From the NCBI GenBank assembly GCA_015501605.1, contig JADNRZ010000002.1:2542001-2606000 (forward strand): 64,000 nt of DNA, written 5' to 3'. Positions within the stretch are counted from its first letter, which is position 1; every line of letters begins with the position of its first letter. This document shows positions 35,546 to 47,507 of the stretch, in pieces. The position numbers were made by a program, and so were the translations under genes. This stretch comes from Panaeolus papilionaceus (taxonomy: Eukaryota; Basidiomycota; Agaricomycetes; Agaricales). A model generated the notes under the pieces. It worked only from the letters and a program-made list of their open reading frames with translations. It did not search any database and was not told where the DNA came from.

Positions 35546-38500
35546 TTACGATGAATTTGATGCCTTCTGAGTCCATTCGATGGCTTTCTGCTTGACAGTG
35601 TCCTCTCCCTCTGAGTCTCCTATGCGTTTCTCCAGTTCCAGCCATTTCTTGAAGAATGATCTGAAATTTTGACATCGGTAAATGCATCCTATAATTCAAG
35701 CAGATACGTACTTGGCCTTGTGGCTGGTCATCTTATGAGTGAACACTCGCTCGAAGAGGTTTCTGCAACCGTTCATCAATATTAATTTCAACCTTCAACA
35801 GGGAAAAACTGACCTGATGCCTTGAATGTTTCCCTGAGATGCATCCATATCCATGTATATCGACCACATGTCCCAGCGCTTGGGATGCGAATCTAGAATA
35901 CCTTCGAACAAGGTCTTGCCCCGCTCTGGATCTCCGAGCTTGTACTCTAGCTGGGCAAATTTGCAAATTGTTTTGAGATCTGAAAGCCATAAATGAACAC
36001 CTATTTATCACAGCAAACAATGATATGAACATACGTTTTCGCTTCTCCAGGCTCTGTAGACTGCGAGGTACAAGTTTGCGCGCTTCTTCTACCTGCCCTC
36101 TCTTGAGGTAGAACCCTGCAAAAAGTGTCCAAACCTTAGAGCTGTGTCCGAATTTTTTACATGTCTTCTTGAATTGCTCCTCTGCTTTCTATACACCTGT
36201 AAGAACAAGGCCTTGGATTGTTACAAGAAAATGTATCATACCTCGAACTTGTCAGACTGCTCCAAGATGGATGCAAGCCTCAGATGGATAGTCTTGGAGT
36301 CGTTGGCGCGAGCGGCTTCCTTGAAAATTGCATCAAGAGATTCGTCTGTCCCATAGACGTTTTCCAAGTTCAGAAGGGCAATCCAGACATTCAAACGTTC
36401 CTTTTCTTCGCGGAAACTGATGGTTTGAATACCACGGCGCGCAATCTCCCTTGCCTTGTCAATTTCGGACAGGGGGAGTTGGAAGGACATGTACTGAATC
36501 CACAGGTACGAGGAGTTAGGAGAACCAAGAAGGAGCCTTTCGAAATCTGCGTTTGACTCTGGGGCTCTGGTATGCATATCGGCCGTGAGGTCATACTGGA
36601 TTTCTTTCTTTTTACGCTTCTTCCTGCTAGACTGACCCTCCTGACGGTCCTCGTCGTCCGAAGAGGCGGATACTTCATCATCTTGGGTGGTTGCCTCGCC
36701 AGTCCACTGGAAGCCACCGGAGAGAGAAAGGGTAGGTACTTGTGATGACGTTGAAGGTCGTGATGTCGAAGCCTTTGAGGGTTGGTACTCAAATTGACTC
36801 TGGTCGACGTCAACATCCATAGAATGTTCGCTCTCGTCGTTTGAAGGCGCCTCAGTGTCGTCTTGGTTCATTTCGGAACCCACTTCTGATTTTTGATCCT
36901 CGTCCTCGTCTCCACCGAGTACCGATAATCTCTCTTCGTCTTCTTCCTCATCTTCTTTATCCTCTTCGTCACTGCCTTCTAACTCCTCTTTCGTGAAGTG
37001 TGATGGCTTCAAGCTGAGAGAGATGCGATGATTCTCAATCTTGATGATGACAGTCTTGACTTTATCTCCCTGCCTAAAGCCTTGTAGAGCGACACCGACA
37101 TCCGCATCTTTGTTGTCAGAGAGCTACAGCAGAAGTGTTAAATATGTCCCCTCCCAAAACAATGTCGAACCAACCTCGGATTTGTGGCAGAGACCATTGA
37201 GTTTGGAGTTCTTGATTTGAACAAAAAGTCCATAGTCTTCGATGCGGGATACTACACCTTCGGCCTTCTGGCCTTCCTTTAGATCACTAAGGGCGACTCT
37301 GGATGACTTGCTACGTTGTGAAAGATCGCCAGATTTGAAAGTCATCTCAATCTTCTTGGATTCCGAGTCAAGGCTACAAACAAACGCTGAGTATCGTCGG
37401 AAATGCACCTCAGTCAAACGTACCTTAAGATCCTGCCCTTAACTACTTGACCCGCCTTGAAGCGACCTTGCCATTCTTTGACATACTGTGGTTACGAGTA
37501 AATATCTGGCTTTCGTATAAAAATAAGAAACCCTACCTCGTCGAACAGTTCCTTGATTTGAACGCGCGCATCCAAATCCCTGCCTACCGTTACAAAGAGT
37601 CCGTGCTCGGCAATGCTCTTGATGAATCCGCGGGTTGTCTGGCCAACGTGCAACTCGGAGAACTCTTGAATTTCTCTGTCAACAACTGCACCATGGTTAT
37701 CTGGACGAAGCCTAGATTTCCGAGTTGACAGAACTAGCTGGCGCTTAGCCTGATCAATTTCGACAACAGCTGCTTTGATTATGGTGTCGACGACTGGGAG
37801 AGCTGCATGGCTATCGAAATCATCGGAAAGATCGGTTAAATGAAGGGATCCAGTTATGCTGGCTGTGATTTTGATGAGAGCACCATGTCTCGTATGACGC
37901 AGGACACGACCTCCAACAAGTTGCCCAATGGTTAAAGTTTCCATCGTAATATTGGAAGACTTGGGCAGCGCTGAATCCTTGGGCTTGGGTTTATTGGCTA
38001 CAATCACAATGCCCTTCTCTGGACTGCGAGTGACAACGACGAGGTCCTCGAACAATTCTCCGATCTTTAAAGTGGACTTGAGCTGTGCAACTTGTACGCC
38101 CCTATAGTTGGCAAGATTTTTTATGGACAGCAAAGCCTTGACTTTGGATGGCTGGAGAATCAAAACAAGGTTGTCGTTGTGAATTTCATTAAGCTGGCCC
38201 TGTACGTTGTTACCGATTTCGATGGAGTTGATATCAGCAACGTCATATGCAGACGATGCTTGGCGAATGCTCGCTACGATGCGATCATCTTCCTTGCCAG
38301 TGATCCTAACACGAACAACTTTTCCGACAGGGAGGGCTTCTGCTAGGCGGGCTTTAGGGGTATCGCTTAATGGGATGTAAGTGAATTATTCTTATCTCAA
38401 GGGGAATGTACATACCTAACCTCCTTGGATGGGATGAAAGCTTTGAGGTTGTTGAAAAATTCGACCAGTAGATGCTTCTCGAAGACCTTAAATACAACTG

Positions 38501-40654
38501 CGTGCGTGACGACGCCGACCATAACGTCCTCTAGAGATTTTATGGTGGGAAGGGTGGAATCGACGAGAGTTTTCTTGGCAGTCAGGGAGATACGTTTGCG
38601 CTCAGGATCTACGCTTAGGACCTTGTACAATGTAAGGTATTTAGCGAAATGATGTAAGGTCCAGCACATACTTTGCATTTGATGGCAGCACCTTCTTTGA
38701 AACGTTTGGCAGGGTGTTTCAACGCGATGTCTGCATAGTGGTTCGGCCATACAACACCATCCACCCCACCAGACAAGGAGACAAAAAGGCATGAATCCCC
38801 CAATTTTTTGATAGTCCCTTTTACCAGCTCTCCAACCTCAACATCCCGTACTTGCAGGTATTTCTGCTGAATGATGGACGGCTTCATGGATAGCTGTAGA
38901 AGACCGTCAAACATGAATGCGCCTGTAACACGAGCAGGGTGGATCGTTCCAGGTTTCCATGGTCCTGTAGGGCTCAGAGAGGGGACATGGTCGTCGGAGG
39001 TGTGCGAAATCTGGTTTTGGATTAGGTGCGAATTCAAGACGAGGCCAATCTCAACTTACGTGAACGAAACCGTGGACGCCAGGAACAACTTCCACGACCA
39101 GACCGCGCTCAGGATCTGTTCGGAGGACTTTGACCGCGTCTAGAACCATTCCGATAGGGAAACTCTTCGACACACTATCTCCAGGCTCTAGCACCTCAGC
39201 GAAACGGTCTGTTAATTGAATGACATGCTTTGCCAGTGAGAGTGACAACTTGGGAGGAGACAGCGAATAATCGTAAAGGATACGGGCCTTGACCTTTTTG
39301 CCAATCTTGTAGGTGCTAATATCCCGATCGAGTTGAAGGACCTCGATTGTTCCGTCAAAGAAACCAAGCACTTGGAGCACCAGCCCACCTGGGACAACGG
39401 CAGTGATTAATCCTTGCACTAGCGAGCCTGGTAAAACAGATGTAATCGATGAGATTTCTGACAGCTACAAAGAAGAACAGCTTAGAACGTATTAGCGTCG
39501 GACAAACAGAAGACGTACGGAGGAGGTAGCAAAACGTGTTGGGTCCATCGTGACGTTGCAGGCGCGGCCGTTTGAAGCAAGTTTTGATACAACAACGTCA
39601 ACGAGCTGGCCGACAGCAAGTTTAGAAGGCGAATTAAGACGACATGACTCTGCGTCTTTGGAGGACAAGAAACCTGAAACGTCAGGTACCCCAATATCGA
39701 GAATGTATCCATGGTCTTCTTGACTTTTGATTGCAGCGGTCAAAGTCTGAAGATTATATATATACATAAACTGATATGAGGAAGAGTTAGAAGAGAACTC
39801 ACGAAACCTTCTTTCAGGTCGGATTTTTGTACGCCAGCGTTAACTCGATCCGGCACTAAAGATAACTCGACTCGTTTGCTAGCCTTGCTAACTTCGTCGC
39901 GGGCCCTACCAATTCCAGAAGTGTCACTGGCACCTGCAGGATGGACTGCAGATACAACAGCTCTCACGAATTGGCCAGGATGGAACATTTCAGCGAGCTC
40001 TGGCAGACGATCCTCCTCATTGTCGCTAAGTTCATCCTCATCACGTTTAAGATCAGAACCAGCTTCGAGCTTTTCCAATTTTTCGGTAAATTGAGAGGAT
40101 ATGTTCGTGATTGGTACGTGGGCAAATAATTGGTTCGGGAGTGAAACAATGAGTGCCAGAGGTAGGACCGATGCAATTTGGCCAAAGATTTTCATGCCTA
40201 CAGATAATCGCTGAGAATAAAGTGAATTTATGGTCTAGAGATAACAAAGTATAATACGCACCTTGTAGTTCATTTGCTCTATCCTGATCTTATCTTTCCT
40301 CTCCTTCTTTTCTGTGGTTGCGTCATGCTTGTCTGTTTTGCGTTTCCGCTTCTTTGTCGCCGGTTTATTGGTGTCCTATAATGATCAGTCAAATGCCCTC
40401 AATGTTGAGCCCCAAATATCCATCAAGTTATCACATACTTCAAATAATTCGGCATTGGCTTCCTTAACAGCCTCAGCGCGGATAGCTTTTACTTCCAACG
40501 GAGTGAAAGACGTTCCACCTCCACGAGGAAAGTCGACCTCTTCAGTCAACAGGGAACTTTGTGCGGGTTTTTCGACTTTCTTAGCATCTGTTTTAACTTT
40601 TTTGTTTCTCAGAGGTGAGGCAGAGTCGTCAAGAGTTCTCTTTTTGGCTACCAT
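35546..40654 (-). CDS. RRP5: Ribosome biogenesis protein Rrp5 (S1 repeats and HAT repeats)
   Basis: Large nucleolar RNA-binding protein needed for both 18S and 5.8S rRNA maturation. Start MVAKKRTLDDSAS with a basic N-terminus (an in-frame TTG upstream is not needed). About a dozen S1 domains follow, shown by repeated patterns such as VGQLVDVVVSKL, VGELVKGTIKKLG, IGQLVGGRVLRHT, VGQTTRGFIKSI and EGQKAEGVVSRIEDYGLFV. After an acidic, Ser-rich linker comes the C-terminal TPR-like HAT block: FERLLLGSPNSSYLWIQYM, AREIARRGIQTI, LNVWIALLNLEN, then SSKVWTLFAGFYLKRG and a last SFFKKWLELEKRIGD. This S1-then-HAT order is unique to Rrp5. Many short introns. Its 5' end faces SF3A2. Confidence 0.95.
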
Positions 40655-40868
40655 GGCCAATTTAGAGGTTTTTAAAGGAGGAATAAAAGGAGGGGAGAGG
40701 AAATCAAGTTGGTCAGGTTATTGAGTTCTTCACTCTGAATTTTTGGAATCGGGCATGTAAATCTTGCTTACATAACATTATCGCATTTGGTAACTACTCG
40801 AGTCGCGTTCCAGCATTGACAACAAACTATCCTTGACTTAACATTATCCCTCAACAACCATAGTAGTA
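40655..40868. promoter_or_regulatory. Bidirectional promoter, RRP5 / SF3A2
   Basis: 214 bp between the start codons of an rRNA-processing and a splicing gene. It is the only place for both promoters. No known motif was identified. Confidence 0.5.
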
Positions 40869-41754
40869 ATGGGTAAGCATTGTTCACATTTTCTATTAGA
40901 ATCTCACTTACACATTTGATAGATTACCAGGTTTGTATACACAGTCGTGAACGTCGCATTGTATGCTCAACCTTTCCTTCACAGAATCGTGTGGGTTCAA
41001 AATTCGGTGGTGGTGGTGTTGCAGGTGCCTCAGAAAGTAACGTGGACAGGCGCGAACGTCTCAGAAAGCTAGCTCTCGAAACTATTGATCTTGCCAAGGT
41101 ATGATAGATGATTATATAAAACCCAAAATATATGTTCTAACCAATACCAATCACTATTAGGATCCATATATTCTCCGCAATCACTTGGGTTCACTCGAAT
41201 GTCGTCTCTGTCTGACTCTTCATACAAACGAAGGCTCTTACCTGGCCCATACGCAAGGAAAAAAGCATCAGACTAATCTTGCTCGTCGTGCTGCTCGTGA
41301 TGCAAAAGAGACGCAATTGACAATTGCTCCTGCGCAATCAAACATCCAACGAAAGGTTTTCCTCAAGATTGGTCGACCAGGATACCGCGTTACTAAAATT
41401 CGAGACGTGGATACCGGTAAAGAGGGGATGATGGTGCAGGTTCATTTGCCACAAATCAAGGATGATGTTCTTCCTCGAAGAAGGTTCATGAGCGCTTGGG
41501 AGCAGAAAAAGGAACCTCCAAACAAGGCTTACCAGTATCTCATTGTGAGTCAACAAACATTTCCAAGTCGTATCGCTTCACTAAATTCAAATCGCATCAA
41601 GGTTGCTGCAGAGCCATATGAGACAATTGCATTCCGCATTCCTGCTCGTGAAATTGAAGACGAGGCAGATGATGCAGGTGTATGGAATTGGTCTTACTGG
41701 GATCCCGACACCAAGCAATATAGCTTTCAGTTTATGTTCAGACTTGCGTACTGA
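40869..41754 (+). CDS. SF3A2: Splicing factor 3a subunit 2 (SF3A2/Prp11)
   Basis: U2 snRNP protein of the SF3a complex. Five exons (40869-40872, 40923-40930, 40985-41098, 41161-41544, 41602-41754) give 220 residues, the usual fungal size without the long proline tail of animals. The conserved start MDYQNRVGSKFGGGGVA is built from a 4-nt exon, an 8-nt exon and the next one. The matrin-type zinc finger follows: CRLCLTLHTNEGSYLAHTQG with HTQGKKHQ. Then VTKIRDVDTG, QYLIVAAEPYETIAF and a C-terminal WDPDTKQYSFQF. All marks match the family. Confidence 0.96.
40923..40930 (+). other. 8-nt micro-exon at the SF3A2 start
   Basis: ATTACCAG lies between acceptor TGATAG and donor GTTTGT. With the 4-nt first exon (ATGG) it codes M-D-Y-Q, which is conserved in the family; skipping it would keep neither frame nor residues. 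Confidence 0.9.
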
Positions 41755-42140
41755 TTGTATTCTATATCCTTTTTCAATCATCTGTACTTTAAGCGCTTCT
41801 AAAATTTGTTTATTTGCAAGCAGTTTTACAGTTAACATCCGAGAAGGATGCTTACAAACAGATTGGAAAGGCAGAAAAACGATAACCCATGATTCTAAGT
41901 AATGATAATGTATACATATGCGACCATGTCCCGATGTGCAGCCTCAAAAAAAGGAATAACTGGAAGTAATTATAAGAGTTAATGAAGTGCAGTGTCCGAT
42001 AGGAAAAACAGCAGAATTTCGAAAATGAGTACAACAATTATGGATAGCATTTGGCAAAGTTTCGAAAGTTGGTCGTGAACATCATCAACAGTTCAAGCAG
42101 ATGAAATGAAGCAGAATGAGAGAGAATTAAAAAGCAGGGA
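41755..42140. other. Intergenic region between converging genes
   Basis: About 385 bp, AT-rich with no supported gene; expected to hold the 3' UTRs of SF3A2 and the Pal1-like gene. Confidence 0.5.
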
Positions 42141-45050
42141 TCAAACGTTCGACTGGCGCTTGCTTAAAAATCGTTTGGGACCAGATGCCGGAGGGAGCCT
42201 TTCCGTGTTGGCACGCAGGAGCATTTTCTCCTCCCCGCGTCGCTCAAAGGCAATTATGGGCGGCGCAAATGAGACAGTCGTCAACACAGGAGCTTTTTGC
42301 GGGGGCGGAGGTGCTTGTTTCGATGAACCAAACAAGCTGACCCTCTTCTTGAGCTTGCCGCCACGACCGTTGTTCATTTGCACTTCCTGTGCTCGTGGCA
42401 TGATAGGCATTATCGGTGTCATAGGTGCCGCAATCGGACGCATGGGACCAGCACCACGCGGCGCCAAAGGAGCGGGCACCGTCATTTGACGTGACCTCCG
42501 CTGGTAGTGTCCACGCACAAATGGTGCAGGCGGTGGGAGTTGGTTATGGCTCGGATGTCCAGAGCTAGCTGTATTGAGGGGTGCAGGCATGACCAGATGT
42601 TTCGGGTGGTGCCGCGGCGGCCCATAGCGCTGCATGCTGGAGGCTTGCGTTGAAATAGATGGATGCATACTGCGAGCATCACGCTCTATTTCAGATGACG
42701 AAGGAGGTGGACCCCGTCCTCTTGAAGATCCTTGTTGACCTTCTTGGTTTGGGGGGGTGTACTGAGTGTGAACCTCCCTGAGCATTGGTTGTTGAGCTGA
42801 AGGAGCATGGTTCTGGATCTGCAAGTCTTCACGCTGCTGTTGGGGTTGACGGATATAAGACGTATATTGACTTTCCTGGGTGGGGGGTTTAGCCTGAGTG
42901 TAGACTTCTCTGGGTATTGGTCGAGGAGGTGGAGGTTGATTGTACACGTCTCCTTGCAGCTGTTGAGGCTGGTGTTGATCCTGCAGGACACTCGGTGGTT
43001 GTTGGGGTGGGGCTCTTGAAGCGTTTCCATGAGGAGAAGGTCCTCTGCTTGAAGAATCAGCTAGGCGCCTCTCCAACAAGGGTCTGGGGTCTTCAGTAGA
43101 GCGTTGGTTAGCGTCGAATGGATGTACCACAATTGGCAATCCAGACTGACGTCCCATACTTGGCACCAAAGAAGGTGGAATTGAATTGCCATCACGTGTC
43201 TGTGGAGGAGAGGGCGTTGACGAGACGTTTGGCAAGGGCGTTGCAGGCCCTACAGAATTTGTGTACGGCGGTGGCCCAGGCAGGGAAATCTGTGGTGGTG
43301 GATTAGGGGTGGAGGGGTGAGATCTATCGTCGGCAGTGGAGCCAATCAACGTCAGATCCGAGGTTGAGCCATCATGGCCGATAATAGCACTTTGAGCTGG
43401 CTCAGGTGTTAAAGCACGAGATACTGGCGCTGACAATGTATTGTTATTAATAAATGGTGAAGGTGTTCTTGACCTTGAGTGAGAAGCTTCCAGATGAATG
43501 GGGTCATACGGGTCGTAGTTGTCACTCTCTGTGGGGTGTGTGGCAGACCGAGGTGACGGCTCCGGCTCCTCAGAGAACATCGCCAAACCAATACGAGCAG
43601 TGTCATCAGGAGGCATTTCAACATCTGGAGGCCTTTGCGGCCGCTGCGCTGGTTGTGGGGGTGTTTCATGTCTAAGAGTGATCTGTGGGACGGGCTGCGG
43701 TGGTGGTAGGGGAGGTAGAATCTGAGACGGAGGAGGGGGAGAAAATGCAGTGATTGGGGTTTCAGGGATCACACTAGTTGACGGTTTTCGCCTCATCATC
43801 ATCACTGGCTGTGGAGGATTATCACGCCTCGGCATGCCCAACACTATGCCCTCTGGAGCACTGAGGTTCCTAGGGAGAACCTGCCCAGGCGAGAGGTTCA
43901 AAGAAACACCAATCGGGGCGCGGGGCGGGATATACATCTAAAATGCGAGCATATCAGGAACGTAGTACATGACCCAGATAAACAAACATACATTGCCATG
44001 CGCCTCCATAGCACGCCTATGGTAATCGTGCATGTGGCCGTGACCCTGTATTCCCAGAGGGATTTTTCTTTCTCCTGTTTTTGCACCCCGTCGAATCGCT
44101 TTGACAGCAGCTTCGTATGGGCCACCGTGATGCAAAGAAACTCCCCATGGATTTGAATTATCGAGCTCGTCAATTCGATCAAGGTCACTTAAACGGGCAC
44201 CCAGACCGTTGGGAAGGCGTTTTGACGCCGCAGATCCTGCGACAGAAGATTTTCTCGACGTAGTAGAAGTATTTTTCCCTGGGGTGTTCACAGAGCGGCC
44301 AGAAACATCCGGCTTCTGGCCATCGTGATGAGACGGTATGGGTGGAAGTGGTACATCAACGTTCCCTGGAGCCTGCTGTGCAACTGCGGGAGACGATAAT
44401 GAAGGCGCAGTGGACCCTGTTTTAGTCGAGGCTAGTTGACTAGAATTGACGGTGAACGGAGTTGTCGATTGTGACTCTGAGAGCAGCTTGGGCTTTGCGG
44501 ACTTGCGCCTAGAAAGAAAAGGCATAAATCTCTTGTTAAACTTGGGTAGCTTAGGCTGTGGATGGGATATTGCAGCAGGCTCTGAAGGGCGTTGTGGGGT
44601 GGAGGGTGGTGGCAGAGAAGTAACAAGACTCTGACTTTCTGTCTGAAAAGAAAATGGATTTCGTTTAATGGCTGTGAGAGAACTGGTGGCAGTGGCTTGG
44701 AGCTTAAAAGGAAAATGGGGATTCTCCTCTGGGTCTGCTACAGTTGCAGGAGAATTCGGAGGTTGAATAAGTTGTTGTTGGTGGGTTGTTATAGTATCGC
44801 CTTGGTCATCATTTGTTTGAAAACTATTGATAAACCGATTCTTGCTTTTCAATATAGTAGGATGACCGGGAGGAGGAAATAACCACTCAGGCTCGTGGTC
44901 TGTGACGAAATCTGGATGTGAATGAGGGTCAGGTGAGAAAGCAGGATCGTCTAGGAGAGCAGGAGCCAGTGGTCGCCGTTTTTGTATGTGATCAGTAACT
45001 GCTGTGGTGGTGTTGGCGGTGGTGGTTAATTGTAAACCTCTAAATATCAT
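42141..45050 (-). CDS. Disordered protein with a Pal1-like block
   Basis: About 950 residues, nearly all of low complexity (Pro, Ser, Gln, Thr). The ordered-looking island is NSNPWGVSLHHGGPYEAAVKA, similar to the conserved core of Pal1-type cell-morphology proteins (NP.G...HH..P.EA), followed by GHMHDYHRRAMEAHGN. One intron of about 47 nt separates this from the second half, which starts MYIPPRAPIGVSLNLSPG and ends in a long Pro/Gln tail and FLSKRQSNV. The start at MIFRGLQL (45050) is a guess; the frame is open to an ATG at 45236. Pal1 proteins act in endocytosis and polarity at the cell cortex; the link here rests on that one block. Confidence 0.6.
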
Positions 45051-45361
45051 AAGGTCGTGGCAATGAACAAGGGAAGAAAAAGGGAAAAAAGGGAAAAAAT
45101 AATAATAACGGCTCCAGCACCGAGGCTCATAAAAATGGAGATCCAAAGAATTTAAAAGAAAGCTGTCATTCATTCGCTGCCTATCCTGTCCATAATCACC
45201 ATCAATGACTGCAACGTGCCCAATCGTCGCACGCATGACATCAACAATAATTATCAGCTTTAAGTAGGAGCACCTTTTGCCCTATGTAACGTATTTATTG
45301 TGATCTGTGTTACTCTGTAGTTATGGATATGTAAAGGAATCTTATATTCCACATCATACGT
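45051..45361. other. Intergenic region between tandem minus-strand genes
   Basis: About 310 bp holding the 3' UTR of the gene to the right and the promoter of the Pal1-like gene. It includes an A/G-rich stretch near 45065-45110. If the Pal1-like gene starts at 45236 the gap is shorter. Confidence 0.4.
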
Positions 45362-47393
45362 TCACGTCCTTGTACCCCTTGTAGCAAGCCCCAAACCACT
45401 TGGCACACCGAATCTCCTCGCAGCTGCGGAGGGGGCTGGTAGCTTGGAAGAAGCGGGACGGGCAACAGGTTTTGGAATGGAGGAGACCGATCCTATCGTG
45501 GCGTACTTGACTGGTTGCCGCAAGCCACTGCTAGTACTTTGCGGAATAGCCCTCGATACTGGCGCTTTCTCTGGCACATCAGTCGTAGCTGCAACAATTA
45601 TACGTCTAGGACCCCCTGTAGACGATGAGGATGGCCTATTGACTTTAACAGTATCGGACTTGTTCTCTTCTTTCATCACTCCTCGTCGAGGTCCAGCTGT
45701 CGTAAACGTGGAAGATGTCATGGCGGGTTTGCTTCGTTGGGCCCCCTTCGTACTGTCTTCTATGACGGACGGTGATTGAGGCGGTGATAAACGTGGTATG
45801 CCTCTTGACGCCGGAATGGGGACCCCGACTGCCCCAGACACACTTAGAGAGCCCCTTCTCTGAGAGCTAAGGGCAGGTGGCTTTGATCGTTTGACGATTT
45901 TCAATGCCGGAACTGGTCGAGGGGGAGGCTGTAATGCGCGGGACGGACTAGGGGTTGCAAGCACAGTGGCGCCTAGACGAGTGTTGGTTGTCTCTGGAAG
46001 AGCAGGCTTTCGAACACACTGCTCCTTGATATCGTCAAATCTTTCGGCTATTGTAGTCCGGATTTAGTCGCTAGTGTCAAAATCAAGAACAAATTACCTA
46101 CGTATGTGCGCTTTATTGACGTCAATAGTTAGATGGTGATCGGGTTTCAGCTCGAGGCTTGATGAACTGGAACGATTGTGATCTTCAGAGCATGTGCATA
46201 AGAAGGTGAGTATTACAGGATTCTTTCGAGACGCGCTTACCTTTCTCCGTTTGCTTCGTGTCAGTTGTTGCACAATCCGTGCAGCCCGAATGTACAACTA
46301 CCCAACAGAGTTACTTGCATTAGTGTAAGGTTACGAGCAAGAGTTTCAATGGCTTACCAATGGGTTGTGATTGCTTCACCACTTGCTTTAATTTCGAACT
46401 GCTGAGATCCAAGGATTTGAAATCATTGTCCCCAAAACTGGGATCATCTTCCAAGTTGTTAAGAAAAGATTCCAGCCCATCATTTGTGCTCAAGAAGGAA
46501 ACCTTGTCGTTGAGAAGATCAAAGGAAGATTCAGAAGAACCTAGTTGCAGATTAAACGACGCCTGGAGATCAACAGAAGCACGATTTTTATGATGCGATG
46601 AAGAGGATAGAAAGTTAGGACGAAGGCGACTCTCAGATGGAGAAGGAAGGGATAAGGAGCCGTTGGCGGACGCATGTGGTGATGGTGGTGAAATTAGAAC
46701 GGGGGCGGGGGTGTCCGTGAGCAAGATGTCTGACGTCGCTGGTAAATCCAGCGTACAAACCGACGACCCAAGCATGTTGCCCGGCAGAGGTGCATCCGAA
46801 GTAGACTCCTCTGGTGATATCACAATGGAAGGTGGATGAGAAAATGTAGTCGGAGTAGATGGCAGGCCTGCACTATGAGAACCCTGCTGCCGAACAGGAA
46901 GCTCGAATTGGCGCAGTTGGGATGCAGGAGTACCCAGTTGTCGATTGAAGGGTCGTTTACGCATTATAGGGGTAGTTCCTTCTGTCAAATGTATCTCACT
47001 TAGAGGTGGTCGAACTGATGGAGATGAGCGTGGTGTGGTTATAGTCGATGCTCGCTTAGCAGACCATTTCGGGGTCGCTGCTTTAGCCATCTCTAAAAAT
47101 GTGAGTGTATCGTTATCATCCTCATAGTGTGTGTCTATGTTGAGCTCATTCTCTAGTTCTTCTTCGTCGGTTAGCATATTAGCTTCTGGTTCGTGCGTGG
47201 TCATGTCCCCAATGTCAATTAGGCGGGATTTGAAGGCAGTCCTAATAACCTCAGGAGATTTGATATGTCGTTGAAAGAAAGAAGCCTCTCCAGCATTTGT
47301 GTTTTCCTTGTCTGTATCATCGTCAGAAAGAGGATCGAAAAGCGATAAAAGGCTATGACGGGGACGGGATTGGGATTGGGACATGATGGTCAT
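45362..47393 (-). CDS. Unrecognised, mainly disordered protein rich in SP/TP sites
   Basis: Not recognised. The first exon (47393 to about 46367) starts M(TI)MSQSQSRPRHSLLSLFDPL and holds many Ser-Pro/Thr-Pro pairs and acidic patches. Two short middle exons code VVHSGCTDCATTDTKQTEK and then LELKPDHHLTIDVNKAHI, and the last exon begins ERFDDIKEQC and runs through a basic, Ser/Pro-rich tail to GLATRGTRT. The middle (CxxC, then the DIK helix) is the likeliest folded part. The dense SP/TP sites could be CDK targets (inference). An ATG at 47384 is equally possible. Its 5' end faces SLD2 over about 115 bp. Confidence 0.6.
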
Positions 47394-47507
47394 AAAGAGA
47401 AGTTGAACCTTTGTTTGTCTATATGTACGCGACTGGTGTGATCATGACACCGTGTTAGACCAAATTCATTGTCAGAACACAAATTGTACTTACTCTCTTC
47501 ACGTTCT
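47394..47507. promoter_or_regulatory. Bidirectional promoter with ACGCG core, unknown gene / SLD2
   Basis: 114 bp between divergent starts. ACGCG at 47427-47431 is the core of the MCB element bound by MBF at G1/S in yeasts. One 5-bp match is weak evidence, but SLD2 is a plausible target. Confidence 0.35.
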
